From Verrucomicrobiota bacterium (GTDB lineage: Bacteria; Verrucomicrobiota; Verrucomicrobiia; Chthoniobacterales; Chthoniobacteraceae): a stretch of 64,000 nt of DNA. The stretch covers positions 1-64,000 of the forward strand of contig JAPLTE010000129.1 of NCBI GenBank assembly GCA_026398235.1, in the 5' to 3' direction. Every line of letters starts with the position of its first letter. Position 1 is the first letter of the stretch. Below, one piece after another: positions 1 to 9,588 of this stretch. A program made the position numbers and the translations under genes. The notes beneath the pieces are model-generated. The model was not told where the DNA came from. It did not search any database and was given only the letters and a program-made list of their open reading frames with translations.

Positions 1-152
1 CTCGTTCCCAAATTCTATTTGGGAACGCACTTGCAGCCGCAACTCCATTGCGGCGATTTGTTCTTGGAACTGACGGATACGCTTTTGAGAGGATTGTCCC
101 AGGCAATGGAGTTGCCGGGACAATGGCGTTCCCAAATGGAGTTTGGGAACGA
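1..152. repeat. Palindromic REPIN-like repeat unit
   Basis: Two palindromes built on CGTTCCCAAAT...ATTTGGGAACG lie at about 3-27 and 126-152, in inverted relation to each other. Between them is a second inverted pair (GCAACTCCATTGC at about 38-52 and GCAATGGAGTTGC at about 104-118). The nested arrangement resembles two REP sequences forming a REPIN. No credible gene lies in 1-184. The start of the unit may be cut by the window edge. Confidence 0.6.
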
Positions 153-184
153 GAAGAACGAGAAGAGTAAGAGTCGCAGGGTTC

Positions 185-748
185 CTACAAGCTCAGAAAA
201 TTCTGCAACAGCCGCTTGCCTTCCAGCGTGAGGATTGACTCCGGGTGGAACTGCACGCCGTGGATCGGGAACTCCCGGTGACGCAGTCCCATGATCTCCC
301 CTTCCGCCGTTTCCGCTGAAATTTCCAGCGCGTCCGGGAAGGTCTCGCGCTTGACCAACAGCGAATGGTAGCGCGTGGCCTCGAACGGGTTCGGCAACCC
401 CGCGAAGATCGCTTTCCCATCGTGCTGGATGGGCGAGGTTTTGCCGTGCATCAAGCGCCCGGCGCGGACGACGTCGCCGCCGTACACGTAGCCGATGGCC
501 TGGTGCCCGAGACAGACGCCCAGGAGCGGAATGCGCGGCCCAAATTGGCGGATCACCTCGCAACTGATCCCCGCTTCCTTGGGCGTGCACGGCCCCGGCG
601 AAATGCAGATGCGCTCGGGTTGGAGCGCCTCGATTTCCGCCAGCGTGATCTCGTCGTTGCGCTTGACGAGCAACTCCGCGCCCAGTTCGCCGAAATACTG
701 CACCAGGTTGTAGGTAAACGAATCGTAGTTATCGATGACGAGTAGCAT
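185..748 (-). CDS. trpG: Anthranilate synthase component II (glutamine amidotransferase)
   Basis: Supplies ammonia from glutamine to the TrpE subunit for anthranilate synthesis; in some bacteria the same subunit (PabA) also serves p-aminobenzoate synthesis. The 187 residues match a complete class I amidotransferase. The nucleophile is Cys79 in GVCLGHQA, and His168 and Glu170 in the HPES motif complete the triad. The N-terminal [14 protein letters not shown] is typical of TrpG/PabA. It is the last gene of hisI-trpE-trpG, 13 bp after trpE, so it is almost certainly co-transcribed. The TrpG call rests on adjacency to trpE; an amphibolic TrpG/PabA role cannot be excluded. Confidence 0.95.
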   Translation of the reverse strand: MLLVIDNYDSFTYNLVQYFGELGAELLVKRNDEITLAEIEALQPERICISPGPCTPKEAGISCEVIRQFGPRIPLLGVCLGHQAIGYVYGGDVVRAGRLMHGKTSPIQHDGKAIFAGLPNPFEATRYHSLLVKRETFPDALEISAETAEGEIMGLRHREFPIHGVQFHPESILTLEGKRLLQNFLSL

Positions 749-761
749 GGCTATTGAGGGT

Positions 762-2279
762 TTAGTGGTGGCACGAGCAGCCGATTCCCTTGGCGTGGTC
801 GATGGCCCGCATCATCCCCATCGCCTTGTTGACGGTCTCCTGGTATTCCCCCTCGGGCGTCGAATCCGCAACGATCCCCGCGCCCGCTTGCACAAAGGCT
901 TTGCCGTCCTTGAGCAGCACCGAGCGCAGCGTGATGCACGAGTCGTGATTGCCGTCGAATCCGAAATACCCCACCGCGCCCGCATACGCGCCGCGCCGGC
1001 TTTTTTCAGAGGCGTTGATGATCTGCATCGCGCGCACTTTTGGCGAACCCGAGACGGTGCCCGCCGGGAAGGTCGCCCGCAACACGTCATACGCATTGCA
1101 CCCGTCGCGAAGTTTGCCCACCACATTGGAGACGATGTGCATGACATGGCTGTAGCGCTCAATCGTCATGAAATCGGTCACCCGCACGGTGCCGAATTCC
1201 GAAACCCGGCCCACATCGTTGCGCGCAAGGTCCACCAACATGAGGTGCTCGGCGCGTTCTTTGGGATCGGCCAGGAGGTCTTCGGCGTTAAAGTTGTCTT
1301 CCTCCGGGGTGGCACCGCGCTTGCGGGTTCCGGCGATCGGACGAATGGTGATGTTCCCTTCGATGGCCCGCACGTGGACCTCGGGCGAACTCCCCACCAA
1401 AGCGAACTCGTTGCCAAACTTGAGGCAGAAGAGATACGGCGAGGGGTTGATGTACCGCAGCGCCCGGTAGAGTTGCAGCGCGTCGCCCTCAAAATCCGTC
1501 TCGAACCGTTGCGAGAGCACGACCTGGAAAATATCCCCGGCGTGGATGTATTCGTGGGCGTTGCGCACCATCGCGTGGAATTCCGCTTCCGTAGTGTTGC
1601 TGCGCGGCGCTTCCGTGGCTCCGGTGTGGTGGATGTTGACCGGCGGCAGGAACGAAGGCCGGGCAAGCCGCTCCACGAGCGCCTCGATCTTCTCGCAGGC
1701 GATGTCGTAGGCCGTATCGGCGTCGCCGTCCACGAGCGCATTGGAAAGCACGCGCAACCGGCGCAGGCGGTGGTCGAAAATGAGCAGCGTGTCCGTGATC
1801 ATGAACACCATGTCCGGTACGTCATTGGGCGGATGAGCCTCGCGGGGCGGTTCGCCAATGGTCGGCTCAAAAAAACGCACCATGTCATACGACATATAAC
1901 CCACCGCACCCCCGGCGAACCGAGGCAGGCCCGGCATCGCCACGGGCTGGAAGCGGGCCATCAATTTTTGCAATTCATGAAGCGGATCGCCCGCAGCCTC
2001 GAACTGGCGGGTCTCCCCGCATTCGGTCACGGTCACATCGCCTCCGCGCGCTTGAAACAAAATGCGCGGGTCGGTGCCGACGAAAGAATAGCGCCCGCCT
2101 TCATCGCTGTTCTCGGCACTTTCGAGCATGAAGGTATGCCCGCCCCGATCCAGTTTCTGGAAAGCGGAAATCGGCGTCTCCGCATCCGCAATCAACTCCG
2201 TGCTGACGGGAATCACATTGCCCTGGGCTGCCAGCGCGCGGAACTCTTCGCGGCTCGGAGTAATAAGATGGGTGGTCAC
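762..2279 (-). CDS. trpE: Anthranilate synthase component I
   Basis: Converts chorismate plus ammonia to anthranilate, the first committed step of tryptophan synthesis. The protein is about 505 residues from the GTG at 2279, which overlaps the hisI stop as GTGA and therefore suggests translational coupling. The reading frame stays open upstream to 2387 but that part lies inside hisI. The chorismate-binding domain is complete, with PIAGTRKRG, the [18 protein letters not shown] stretch and the C-terminal [17 protein letters not shown] region. An N-terminal SYVL-like region ([17 protein letters not shown]) suggests feedback inhibition by tryptophan, although the usual LLES is here MLES. Long antisense frames over it are shadows. 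Confidence 0.96.
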   Translation of the reverse strand: MTTHLITPSREEFRALAAQGNVIPVSTELIADAETPISAFQKLDRGGHTFMLESAENSDEGGRYSFVGTDPRILFQARGGDVTVTECGETRQFEAAGDPLHELQKLMARFQPVAMPGLPRFAGGAVGYMSYDMVRFFEPTIGEPPREAHPPNDVPDMVFMITDTLLIFDHRLRRLRVLSNALVDGDADTAYDIACEKIEALVERLARPSFLPPVNIHHTGATEAPRSNTTEAEFHAMVRNAHEYIHAGDIFQVVLSQRFETDFEGDALQLYRALRYINPSPYLFCLKFGNEFALVGSSPEVHVRAIEGNITIRPIAGTRKRGATPEEDNFNAEDLLADPKERAEHLMLVDLARNDVGRVSEFGTVRVTDFMTIERYSHVMHIVSNVVGKLRDGCNAYDVLRATFPAGTVSGSPKVRAMQIINASEKSRRGAYAGAVGYFGFDGNHDSCITLRSVLLKDGKAFVQAGAGIVADSTPEGEYQETVNKAMGMMRAIDHAKGIGCSCHH

Positions 2280-2671
2280 TTGGTGTAAATTTTCTCGGGA
2301 TCGAAAATGCGCGGCTCGGTAATCGGCTCGGGCGATCCGTCCCGTCCGAAAGCCTGGTAAAAGCAGGAGGCATAGCCGGTGTGGCACGCGCCTCCCTCCT
2401 GGTCCACTTCAAAAAGAAGCGTATCCACGTCGCAATCGGCAAACCAGCGCACGACTTTTTGCGTGTGGCCGCTGGATTCCCCCTTGAGCCAGAGCTTCTG
2501 GCGCGAACGGCTCCAGTAGTGCATGAACCCGGTTTCGAGCGTTTTCTCGATGGAAAGGCGGTTCATCCAGGCCATCATGATCACGCGGCCCGCCGTCGGC
2601 TTGCCGTTTTGGGTTTGCTGGATAATGGCCGGGATCAACCCGTCGCTGTTGAATTTGAAATCGAGGTTCAT
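2276..2671 (-). CDS. hisI: Phosphoribosyl-AMP cyclohydrolase
   Basis: Opens the purine ring of phosphoribosyl-AMP in histidine synthesis. The 131-residue protein carries the family signature with metal-binding Asp and Cys residues: a DCDVDTLLFEVDQ stretch followed by GGACHTGYASCFY. It is a stand-alone cyclohydrolase with no HisE pyrophosphatase domain. The start at 2671 is chosen because homologous sequence begins there; the frame extends upstream to 2806 through the leader terminator and is unlikely to be coding. It is the first gene of an operon with trpE and trpG, an unusual mixture of His and Trp pathway genes, and lies directly behind an attenuator with His and Trp codons. Confidence 0.94.
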   Translation of the reverse strand: MNLDFKFNSDGLIPAIIQQTQNGKPTAGRVIMMAWMNRLSIEKTLETGFMHYWSRSRQKLWLKGESSGHTQKVVRWFADCDVDTLLFEVDQEGGACHTGYASCFYQAFGRDGSPEPITEPRIFDPEKIYTK

Positions 2672-2703
2672 GTGGGATTCTGGTTTCGGTTGGATTTTAG
2701 AAA

Positions 2704-2741
2704 TAAAAAAGCCCGACGATTCAGTTTTGGAATCATCGGGC
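2704..2741 (-). terminator. Intrinsic terminator in the hisI-trpEG leader
   Basis: On the minus strand a 12-bp stem (GCCCGATGATTC / GAATCGTCGGGC) with a 7-nt loop is followed by TTTTTT. It sits 33 nt upstream of the hisI start and 75 nt downstream of the stop codon of the HWWH leader peptide, the normal geometry of a transcription attenuator. It could also end tamA transcripts, whose stop lies about 280 bp upstream. Confidence 0.88.
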
Positions 2742-2767
2742 AAAGGGTTCGACGCAAAGGCGGAGAA

Positions 2768-2800
2768 AAGCGATCGACCGCGACTCTCAAAACTCAAGAG
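2768..2800 (-). promoter_or_regulatory. Hairpin between leader peptide and terminator
   Basis: GGCTCT pairs with AGAGTC around a loop of about ten bases, between the leader-peptide stop and the attenuator terminator. It could serve as a pause or competing structure. Which alternative pairing acts as antiterminator cannot be decided by eye. Confidence 0.35.
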
Positions 2801-2815
2801 CCACAAGCCCGTCTG

Positions 2816-2845
2816 CTAATGCCACCAATGCAAGGGAAGTTTCAC
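2816..2845 (-). CDS. Leader peptide of the his-trp operon (MKLPLHWWH)
   Basis: A nine-codon frame starts at GTG (2845) and ends CAT TGG TGG CAT TAG, so its last four residues are His-Trp-Trp-His. An AAGGA Shine-Dalgarno lies seven bases upstream of the GTG (2853-2857). The same frame is open from an ATG at 2911, which would give a 31-residue peptide. The codons match the two amino acids made by the downstream operon, and a terminator follows at 2704-2741. Ribosome stalling at these codons when charged tRNA-Trp or tRNA-His is scarce would be the expected regulation. The role is inferred from position and codons; no tool has confirmed it. Confidence 0.72.
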   Translation of the reverse strand: MKLPLHWWH

Positions 2846-3016
2846 TGGGGAATCCTTTACACCCCGCCCCCCGCCGAAGGCAAGCGGATTTTGAAACCCA
2901 AAATGAGGCATTGAATCGCCTGCTTCGTCTCTTCGCGTGGTCCTTCAGGATACTTCCCGAGTTCCTTTTCCTGGTTTCCTGAGTTCCTGATCATCTCCCT
3001 CTTTCCTGATCCCAGA

Positions 3017-5249
3017 TCAAAACGCGAACCCAAAGCTGAAGTGGATGGCCCCGGTGGGCTGGCCGGGGCGGCGCACCGGGTTCCAGCCGTAGTCGAGCCG
3101 GATGGGGCCGATGGGCAGCCGATAACGCAGCCCGGGGCCAAGAGCAAACCCGGTCTGCCCCAGGCCCGAACCCAGGCGGCGCCCTGTGGAACCGGCATCC
3201 CCGAAGAACGCCAAATCGAGGTTGTCGCGGATCGGCGTGATGAATTCCACCCGGGAACCCATGGCTATCTTTGGGGCCGAGGGTGCGTTCGTTAAAGCTC
3301 CGCACAGTGCGGCTGCCGCCGTTGAAGAAGCGCTCGTCAATGGGCAGGTCGTCACTGGAACCCAGGGGCGCGATCACCCCGCCACGCACCCCCGCCGCAA
3401 GCAGGGATTCCGTTCCCACGGGATGGTAATAGGAGGCGCGGAAAGTTCCGCGCAGGAATTGCAGCGAACTGCCGAGGATGTTCGTCGCAAAATCGCCCGT
3501 GGTGTTGATGACAAATCCGCGCCGGGGATTGAGCACGCTGTCGCGCTTGTCGTAGGTGGCGGAAAGCCCCAGGCTGTCGGCCCGGTAATGGATGGGGCCA
3601 ACCTCCGCAGGATCAATCCCGTGGTTGGCGATCTCCACATACCGCGTCAGGAGAAACGTGGAGATCTCGAGGTTTTTGCCGAATTTCCGGGAGAATTCGG
3701 GACGCAATCCCGTCTCCGTTTTCGAGTAGCCGTCAAGTTCCTGGCTCAACGCAAAGAGCCGTGCGCGCAGCGTGTTTTCCGTCTCCAGAAACCACGGATC
3801 GGTATAGAGCACTTCGCCCCGGAGCAGTTTTTGGGCGATTTCCGCATCGAGGTTCAAAGGCCGCCCGTTGCCGAACAGGTTGCGGTCCACATAATGGGTT
3901 CCGAGGATCAACCCTTCGAGTTTGGCGTACCCGACGGAAAAGCCCAGCTCGCGCGCCTTGGCTTCCTCCACGTCAAAGTGAAGTTCCACTTCGTGGCTGG
4001 GCAGCGGGATTTGCGTGAGTTTCAGGTTGGTGAAAAGCCCGGTGCCGATCAGCTTGCGGTAGAGGTCTTCCAATAGCTCCGGGTTATAAACCTCGCCCTT
4101 GAGGGCCTTAAAACGATTGGGCAAAAAATTCGGGCGCAGTTTGCCCAAGCCGCTCTGCGTCACGCCGTCAAAGCGATAGACCTCCCCGGCGCGGACAATA
4201 AACTTGACTGGCACATACCCGTTGACCGCCTGAGCCGGGTCGCTCTCGCTGCTCACCTCGACGGTGAAATAGCCGCGCGTCCGGTAAAAATAATCGATCT
4301 TTCGCTCCAGGTTCGTCAACGCAAGCGGCGTGTACGGTTTGCTCGTGAACACCTCCATTTCCTTGAGCAGGTCGCGTTGCGGATAAAAAATAATGTCTCC
4401 CTCGAACGTGATCTTCCCGAAATGGTATTGAATCCCTTCGTGAATGGTCACGGCGACATCCGCCCGGGTTTTATCCGGCGAGATCGTAATCACCGGGGGA
4501 TCCACCGTGGCGTCCAGGAACCCTTCGGAATGATACAACCCCCGGATGCGTTCCACCCCGCCCTTCACATCGCTCTCGACATAAGGCAGCGGCTGTTTTT
4601 TGTCGGGAAACCGTTCGCGGATCGCCCCGGTGACGTAGCCCAACAACGTGGAGGCGGGCAAATGGGCGTTGCCGCGAAAAACAACCTCTCCGAGCCGCGT
4701 AAAAGGCCCTTCGACAATGGTCAGCCGCAGCGTATTGCCTGCGGAGATGGCCCATTTCACCTCCACCTGGGAATAGCCGTTCTTGCGGTAGAAAACTCCA
4801 AGCAAAAAAGCGGCGTCATCGGCCAGCGCAGGGGTGAGGCCGGACTGTTCCATGGCCGAGAGCGGATCGGCCAGAGCCGCACGAATCTGGTCCGCGCTGA
4901 AATGGGTGTTGCCTTCCAACACCACCCGCACCCGCGTGAGGACCGGCGGCTTGGGCACCGGCTCGTTGAGGGGCAGCGCCGGTTGATACGGTTCCACCGC
5001 CGCAGGCGCTTGCGGTTCTGGTGCCGGTTGCTCTTCCGGGGCAGGCGCGGCGGGGATCTCCCTCGGGGTCGGCAGCGGAGGCGCAGGGCGTTGCGGAACG
5101 CGGGAAACCGGAGCAGCGGGGGGCGGGGTGGAAATCCCCGGCAGCGGAGTCGGCTCCGGCGGTGCAACCGGCGGCTGCGCATGCAGGGCAAGCAGCCCCG
5201 CCGCGCAAACCGTGGCGATCAGAAAAAGGATTTTAGGCCGGGGGTGCAT
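3017..5249 (-). CDS. tamA: BamA/TamA-family outer-membrane protein, with an apparent C-terminal frameshift
   Basis: Omp85-type outer-membrane assembly protein, probably TamA because it follows a TamB-like gene by 18 bp. It has a signal peptide (LFLIATVCAAGLLALHA), a Pro-rich stretch to about residue 90, three or so POTRA domains (about 100-400) and a 16-strand barrel. The frame read from the start goes out of register near 3250-3262: its continuation to a stop at 2991 is Arg/Pro-rich nonsense. The +1-shifted frame carries a proper barrel ending (VEFITPIRDNLDLAFFGDAG ... GAIHFSFGFAF, stop at 3017) with the expected terminal Phe. One base is therefore lost or gained in the GGGTTCCCGGG stretch. 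A sequencing error is as likely as a real mutation. Confidence 0.85.
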
Positions 5250-5267
5250 GAGGGGGGAGGTCTCGTT

Positions 5268-8200
5268 TTATCGGAACCGGATCAGGTATTGCAATTGCAT
5301 CCGCACATCCCCCTGCATATCGACGCCCGCCCCGATCTGGTATTGGTCGGAGAGCTTGAATTTACCCATCAATTCCTGCCGCCCCGTGCGGGGATCGACC
5401 CCTCCGACATCCAGCGAAAAACGGTCCATGGGATTCGCCTTGTTTTCGGGCGGCGGACGGCGGGGGAACAGCTTGCGGTAAACATCCTGAAACACGAGGA
5501 CGGCGGCGCGCCCCGCAAGCGCCTGGTTGTTTTGGGCGAATTCGCGGGTCGTGGCCCCGGTGGCCAGCAGCGCGATCACTTCCTCCTGCGGCAGCGACGG
5601 TTCGCTGGTGAAAAGCGTCTGCGGCTCCGCGGCCGTGCCGTAGAGGTAGACATTCACGTTGTAATCCCGGATGCGCGAGAAGCCGTGAATGTCCAGGGTC
5701 GGATTCAACGAAGCGTTTCCTGAAAAATAGAGGGCTCCATGATCGACCATCAGGCGGCTAAAAGGCAACGACGCCACAAAATTTTGAATATAAGCCGTGC
5801 CCTCCAGTGTCGGCGCGAGGCCGGTGCCCCCCAGTTGCAGATCGCCCACAATGGCACCGTTGGCCAGGTTTCCCTTCACCAGGAACGGTTCGACGGTCTG
5901 GATCTCCACGTGGTACGCCCAGTTGCGGAACGGCAGGGTGTCGGTGGAAAGGGTGAACCACCCTTTGGCCGGTTTGGGAACGGGGCGACCGGGCAATCCG
6001 ATGGGCAGAATGTCGATTTCGCGGAAAAACCGGCTCTTGGTCACGCCGATCTTCCCGCTCAAGGCCGCTTTGGAAAAAGGCCCGGTGAGATGCAGGTCGG
6101 CGTCGGTGCGCAACGTGAGGGTGTCATTGCGGGCCAGCAAGGTGCCCTGAGACTGGAGCCGCAAATCGCAGAACGGATCCGCAAGCCGATCGAGCCCCAG
6201 GCGGCCCGTCACCGAGAACGGCCCCCCCGCCACATCCCCGGTGCAGCGCTGGAAAGTCAGTTCCGTCCCCGCAAACCGGAGGTCGCCCCGGAGATGGTTG
6301 ATGCCGGGAAAATCGGCGGATTGGAAGCGAATGGCCGCGAGGTCCAGCGCGATGCCGCCGCTAAACACCGGTTTTGCCCAAGTGCCCGTGGCGGAGGCGT
6401 CCATGCTCAAACGGCCATCCAGCAGGCGGACACCGGGGATCAACGGTGCGAGGAGCTCTGCGGACGAAGGCGGCAGTTTTACGGAGAACTCGATCGGCGT
6501 CGTGGCGGGATCGATCCGGCGTTCAGTGAGGATTTTGCGCAGGTCGAGCGGCACCCCCCCCCGGAACGAGAGCGTGCTCAAACCGGGCTGGGCCAGCGTG
6601 CCGGAAAGGAGCAGTCGGCTGTCTTTGAAAACCAAAGCCGCATTCCCCGAGGCCGGGGGACATTTCTCCGCCACGCCCGTTTGCAGATTGTGCGCCTCCA
6701 ATTTCGCCGTGATTTCCGGCGCGGCCAGTGTGCCGCCCGCTGTGAATGAGCCGGTGGCCATCCCGCGCACGGCAAGGCCGGGAGGGGCTGCAGGGAAGAG
6801 TTGGGCGAGGTCAATCTGGTCCAGAACCAGCGTCCCTGCCAGCGCTCCCGAGGCGGGAAAAATGGTTTCCCGGCGCGTGGGCGTGCGCAGGTCCAGCGGC
6901 AGGCTGAAGCCGCCGGTGGCCACGCCGGTTTTGCCCGCCGTGAGCCGGAAGCCGTCCACCTGCAGGCGTTGGTCGCGCAAACGCACCCCGGCTTGCAGTG
7001 TCCCCTGGTCGCAGCGGGCTCTCAGCGCGGTGATATCGATGCTCTCTGGCGAATAAACTCCCGCCAGCTCCCCTTCCACTCCGGTCCATTCTCCCACCCG
7101 CCCGTGCTCAAGCGCCACCCGGCCTTCGCCGGTGTGCCGCATCCGCGCGATTTCCCCTGTGCCATGCCATTGGATCTCCAGAGCCCCCCCCAGCGGGATG
7201 GAAACAAACGGCTGAAAAACCGAAAGGTCCTGCACGTTCCCGGAGAGGTTCGCTTCGTAGGCAAACGGAGCGCTCAGCCCGACACTGGCCTTGCCGCCGA
7301 ATTGGTCTTCGCCATTGATATCCAGCGCAAACGTGGCCACCCGCGCCGTCGCTCCCGCCACGGGCAGGTCGAGCGTCAAATGCCGCGCGGCAAATTCCCG
7401 GAAATGCAGATCGCTGGCTTCCACCCGGGCATGGCCGGAGAGGCCGCCACCCCATGCCGTCCCGGAACCGTTCCATTGCCCTTGGAAAACTGCGCTCCCC
7501 CTCGCCACCCCGAACGCCGCTCCTTGCACGCCGGAGGCGGTCAGATCCCCTTCGACGGCGAGGCTTTTGTTCTGAATCGCAACGGTTCCCTTCCCGTGCA
7601 CAGCGCCGCCGGTAAAGTGGCCATGCAGACGGGAAAGCTCCGGGGCATTGAGGGTGAAGGCGGTCTGGAAATTCGCGAAAGCAGAACGCTCCCACGTTTT
7701 CGGAAGGCGTTGTTCGCCCCGGAAAGCGAGCCGGTTTTTCCCGAGTGAAAAGAGCAATTCTTCGAGCCTCAATATCCCCTCGCCCACCGAAACTTTCGCG
7801 GAAACAGTATCCACGGGAAACCCCCCGTACCCGCCGTTTTCCATCGCGGCAGTCAGTTGCCCCACCCATTCGGAGGGAACCAGCGGATCGCCGCTGAGTT
7901 GCATCCACGCCTCCTTCAAGCGGCCGGTGATGGGGCTTTTCCCTCTGTATTTTGCCAGACTCTCCAGCGGCAAATCGTGTAAATAGGCGGTGACCTGCGC
8001 CTTCACCGCGCCGGAGGGGCTTTCGCGTTCCCAAAGAAACAGGCCGAGATCGCCACCCAACACCGCCCCTTCAAAGGAGAGATAGCGGACGCCTTGCGCC
8101 CGGTGCGAAGAATCGAGTTCAAGCCGGTCCACGCGCACCTCTTCGCCCAGGTTGAAATGGCGCATCACCAAATGGCGGTTCACATACGTGGCACTCGTAT

Positions 8201-8825
8201 GCAGATCCTGCCAGGCGCCGATTCCAGGCAGAACCAATGCCCCCATGCGCACGTACCCATGCTCGAGCGGATCCAGGAGGGCGTGCACCTCGCTCAACCG
8301 GTAGATCCCCTCCGGCGTGCGCAACGTCAGGTTCAGATTTTCGATCTGCGCCCGGTCGCTGTTCATCGAGGGTTGTTGGAGAATGTCCCTTAAAACGTGG
8401 AGGAGGTTGCGCTTCTGGTTTTCGTTGCCCTTGCCGGGATCGAGCGCCAGATGGGCGTTGCGCAGATGGTAAAAGCTCAGGAATTCCTCACGCCCTTCGC
8501 GCAGAAGCGTCCATAAATTGTATTCCACCCGCAACCGCTCAATGGAGATCGACTCCACGGGCGAGGGTCCCGTGGCCACGGCCCGTAAATCCTTGAGCGT
8601 CAGATCGGTCCAGACGCTCCCCTCCAGTTTGAGCGAAAGCGCCACATTTTCACGGGCGGCAAAGTGGACGGCAACCCGCTTCAAACCGGCCCGCAAAAGC
8701 GGTTGGTGAAAAAGCGCCAGCAGCAACACGCAAAGGCCCGTCAGCACGCGCGCAAAGCGCTTTTTCCGTTTTCCCGCACAGGGAACGGTCGGTCGGATGG
8801 CCTCCGGTAGTGGTGCTTCGGACAT
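5268..8825 (-). CDS. tamB: TamB-like translocation and assembly / lipid-transport protein
   Basis: A very long (about 1185 aa) AsmA-like beta-helical protein with a C-terminal DUF490/TamB domain. There is one N-terminal membrane anchor (VLTGLCVLLLALFH), a long region of short repeated beta-strands, and the family C-terminus with PSLPQEEVIALLATG and a final LQYLIRFR. Known members bridge the periplasm and act with TamA, and are linked to phospholipid transport to the outer membrane. The start at 8825 (MSEAPLPEA) is chosen because it precedes the basic stretch and membrane anchor; upstream codons to 8951 look non-coding. The next gene, tamA, starts 18 bp after its stop. Confidence 0.92.
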   Translation of the reverse strand: MSEAPLPEAIRPTVPCAGKRKKRFARVLTGLCVLLLALFHQPLLRAGLKRVAVHFAARENVALSLKLEGSVWTDLTLKDLRAVATGPSPVESISIERLRVEYNLWTLLREGREEFLSFYHLRNAHLALDPGKGNENQKRNLLHVLRDILQQPSMNSDRAQIENLNLTLRTPEGIYRLSEVHALLDPLEHGYVRMGALVLPGIGAWQDLHTSATYVNRHLVMRHFNLGEEVRVDRLELDSSHRAQGVRYLSFEGAVLGGDLGLFLWERESPSGAVKAQVTAYLHDLPLESLAKYRGKSPITGRLKEAWMQLSGDPLVPSEWVGQLTAAMENGGYGGFPVDTVSAKVSVGEGILRLEELLFSLGKNRLAFRGEQRLPKTWERSAFANFQTAFTLNAPELSRLHGHFTGGAVHGKGTVAIQNKSLAVEGDLTASGVQGAAFGVARGSAVFQGQWNGSGTAWGGGLSGHARVEASDLHFREFAARHLTLDLPVAGATARVATFALDINGEDQFGGKASVGLSAPFAYEANLSGNVQDLSVFQPFVSIPLGGALEIQWHGTGEIARMRHTGEGRVALEHGRVGEWTGVEGELAGVYSPESIDITALRARCDQGTLQAGVRLRDQRLQVDGFRLTAGKTGVATGGFSLPLDLRTPTRRETIFPASGALAGTLVLDQIDLAQLFPAAPPGLAVRGMATGSFTAGGTLAAPEITAKLEAHNLQTGVAEKCPPASGNAALVFKDSRLLLSGTLAQPGLSTLSFRGGVPLDLRKILTERRIDPATTPIEFSVKLPPSSAELLAPLIPGVRLLDGRLSMDASATGTWAKPVFSGGIALDLAAIRFQSADFPGINHLRGDLRFAGTELTFQRCTGDVAGGPFSVTGRLGLDRLADPFCDLRLQSQGTLLARNDTLTLRTDADLHLTGPFSKAALSGKIGVTKSRFFREIDILPIGLPGRPVPKPAKGWFTLSTDTLPFRNWAYHVEIQTVEPFLVKGNLANGAIVGDLQLGGTGLAPTLEGTAYIQNFVASLPFSRLMVDHGALYFSGNASLNPTLDIHGFSRIRDYNVNVYLYGTAAEPQTLFTSEPSLPQEEVIALLATGATTREFAQNNQALAGRAAVLVFQDVYRKLFPRRPPPENKANPMDRFSLDVGGVDPRTGRQELMGKFKLSDQYQIGAGVDMQGDVRMQLQYLIRFR

Positions 8826-9008
8826 GGACAAGGGTGAAGAATAACGGCGCAAACGCCTTGGGCAAGCGCAGAGGTCCGGGGGCTCCCGCTTTGGTGGAAC
8901 ACCTGTCGCCGAGATCGGGGGGAAATGCAAATGGAGGATTGCGCTTCGCAAACGAACTTGCCGGTTCCACGTCGGTGCGGTAGGGTTCGCTCATCACGCT
9001 GTAACAAA

Positions 9009-9230
9009 ATGAACGAGATTGTCTTCAAGGTGGAGCAGGAAGAAGATTGCCTCGTCGCCACATGGGACGACCCCAAGGGCGGCGGCATCGCCACGCAAGG
9101 GGAAAGCGTTCCTGAACTGATTGCTATGATCCGGGATGCCGCTGCGGGGTACTTCCGTGCGGCGGGTATCCCCACGCCCAAGCGGGTACGCCTGCATTTT
9201 GTCAACGACCCGGAGCTAGTGCTTGCGTGA
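9009..9230 (+). CDS. hicB: HicB-like antitoxin
   Basis: A 73-residue protein with the short HicB fold: an N-terminal strand pair (IVFKVEQEEDCLVATWD), a helix (SVPELIAMIRDAAAGYF) and a C-terminal strand with basic residues. It overlaps the HicA gene by the sequence GTGA, the usual coupling in hic modules. The start at 9009 is the Met directly before conserved sequence; the frame is open further upstream without family features. HicB proteins of this short type neutralise HicA and may repress their own operon. No separate DNA-binding domain is seen. Confidence 0.8.
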   Translation: MNEIVFKVEQEEDCLVATWDDPKGGGIATQGESVPELIAMIRDAAAGYFRAAGIPTPKRVRLHFVNDPELVLA

Positions 9231-9445
9231 AGCTTCCGGCGGATGTCCACGGAACGGATGCCGTTAAAGCCTTGCGGAGGCTGGGCTTTGCAACCGACCA
9301 TCAAACCGGCTCACATCATATTATGCGGGGAGGAGGCGGGCGTATCGTGGTTGTGCCGATGCACCGGCCCATCAAGCGCGGCACGCTCAAAAGCCTTTTG
9401 CGACAGGCGGGCGTGAGCCTGGAGGCTTTCGCCGATGCGCTTTGA
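9227..9445 (+). CDS. hicA: HicA-family mRNA interferase toxin
   Basis: 72 residues, full length for HicA (YcfA). The double-stranded RNA-binding-like fold is evident, with the catalytic histidine in GSHHIMRG and the C-terminal GTLKSLLRQAGVSLEAFADAL helix. HicA cleaves mRNA and is held inactive by HicB. The start is a GTG that overlaps the stop of the antitoxin gene. The antitoxin-first order is reversed from the classic hicAB order but common in this family. Confidence 0.88.
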   Translation: MKLPADVHGTDAVKALRRLGFATDHQTGSHHIMRGGGGRIVVVPMHRPIKRGTLKSLLRQAGVSLEAFADAL

Positions 9446-9588
9446 TCGCCCCCAAGGCTTCTCCCACTCGACTGGCTTTGAACCCCAGCCCAACCCCTCC
9501 GTAGCTGCAGGAAAAGAAACGGCTTACCTTTTCTTTTTCCTGACTCCTCGCTTCACGCGGCCCGATTTCCGCCTATATTATCTGGACC

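Noticed and set aside
735-2288. 517-codon plus-strand frame opposite trpE
   Set aside because: It is antisense to a clearly conserved gene, is His/Arg-rich and arises from GC-rich third positions.
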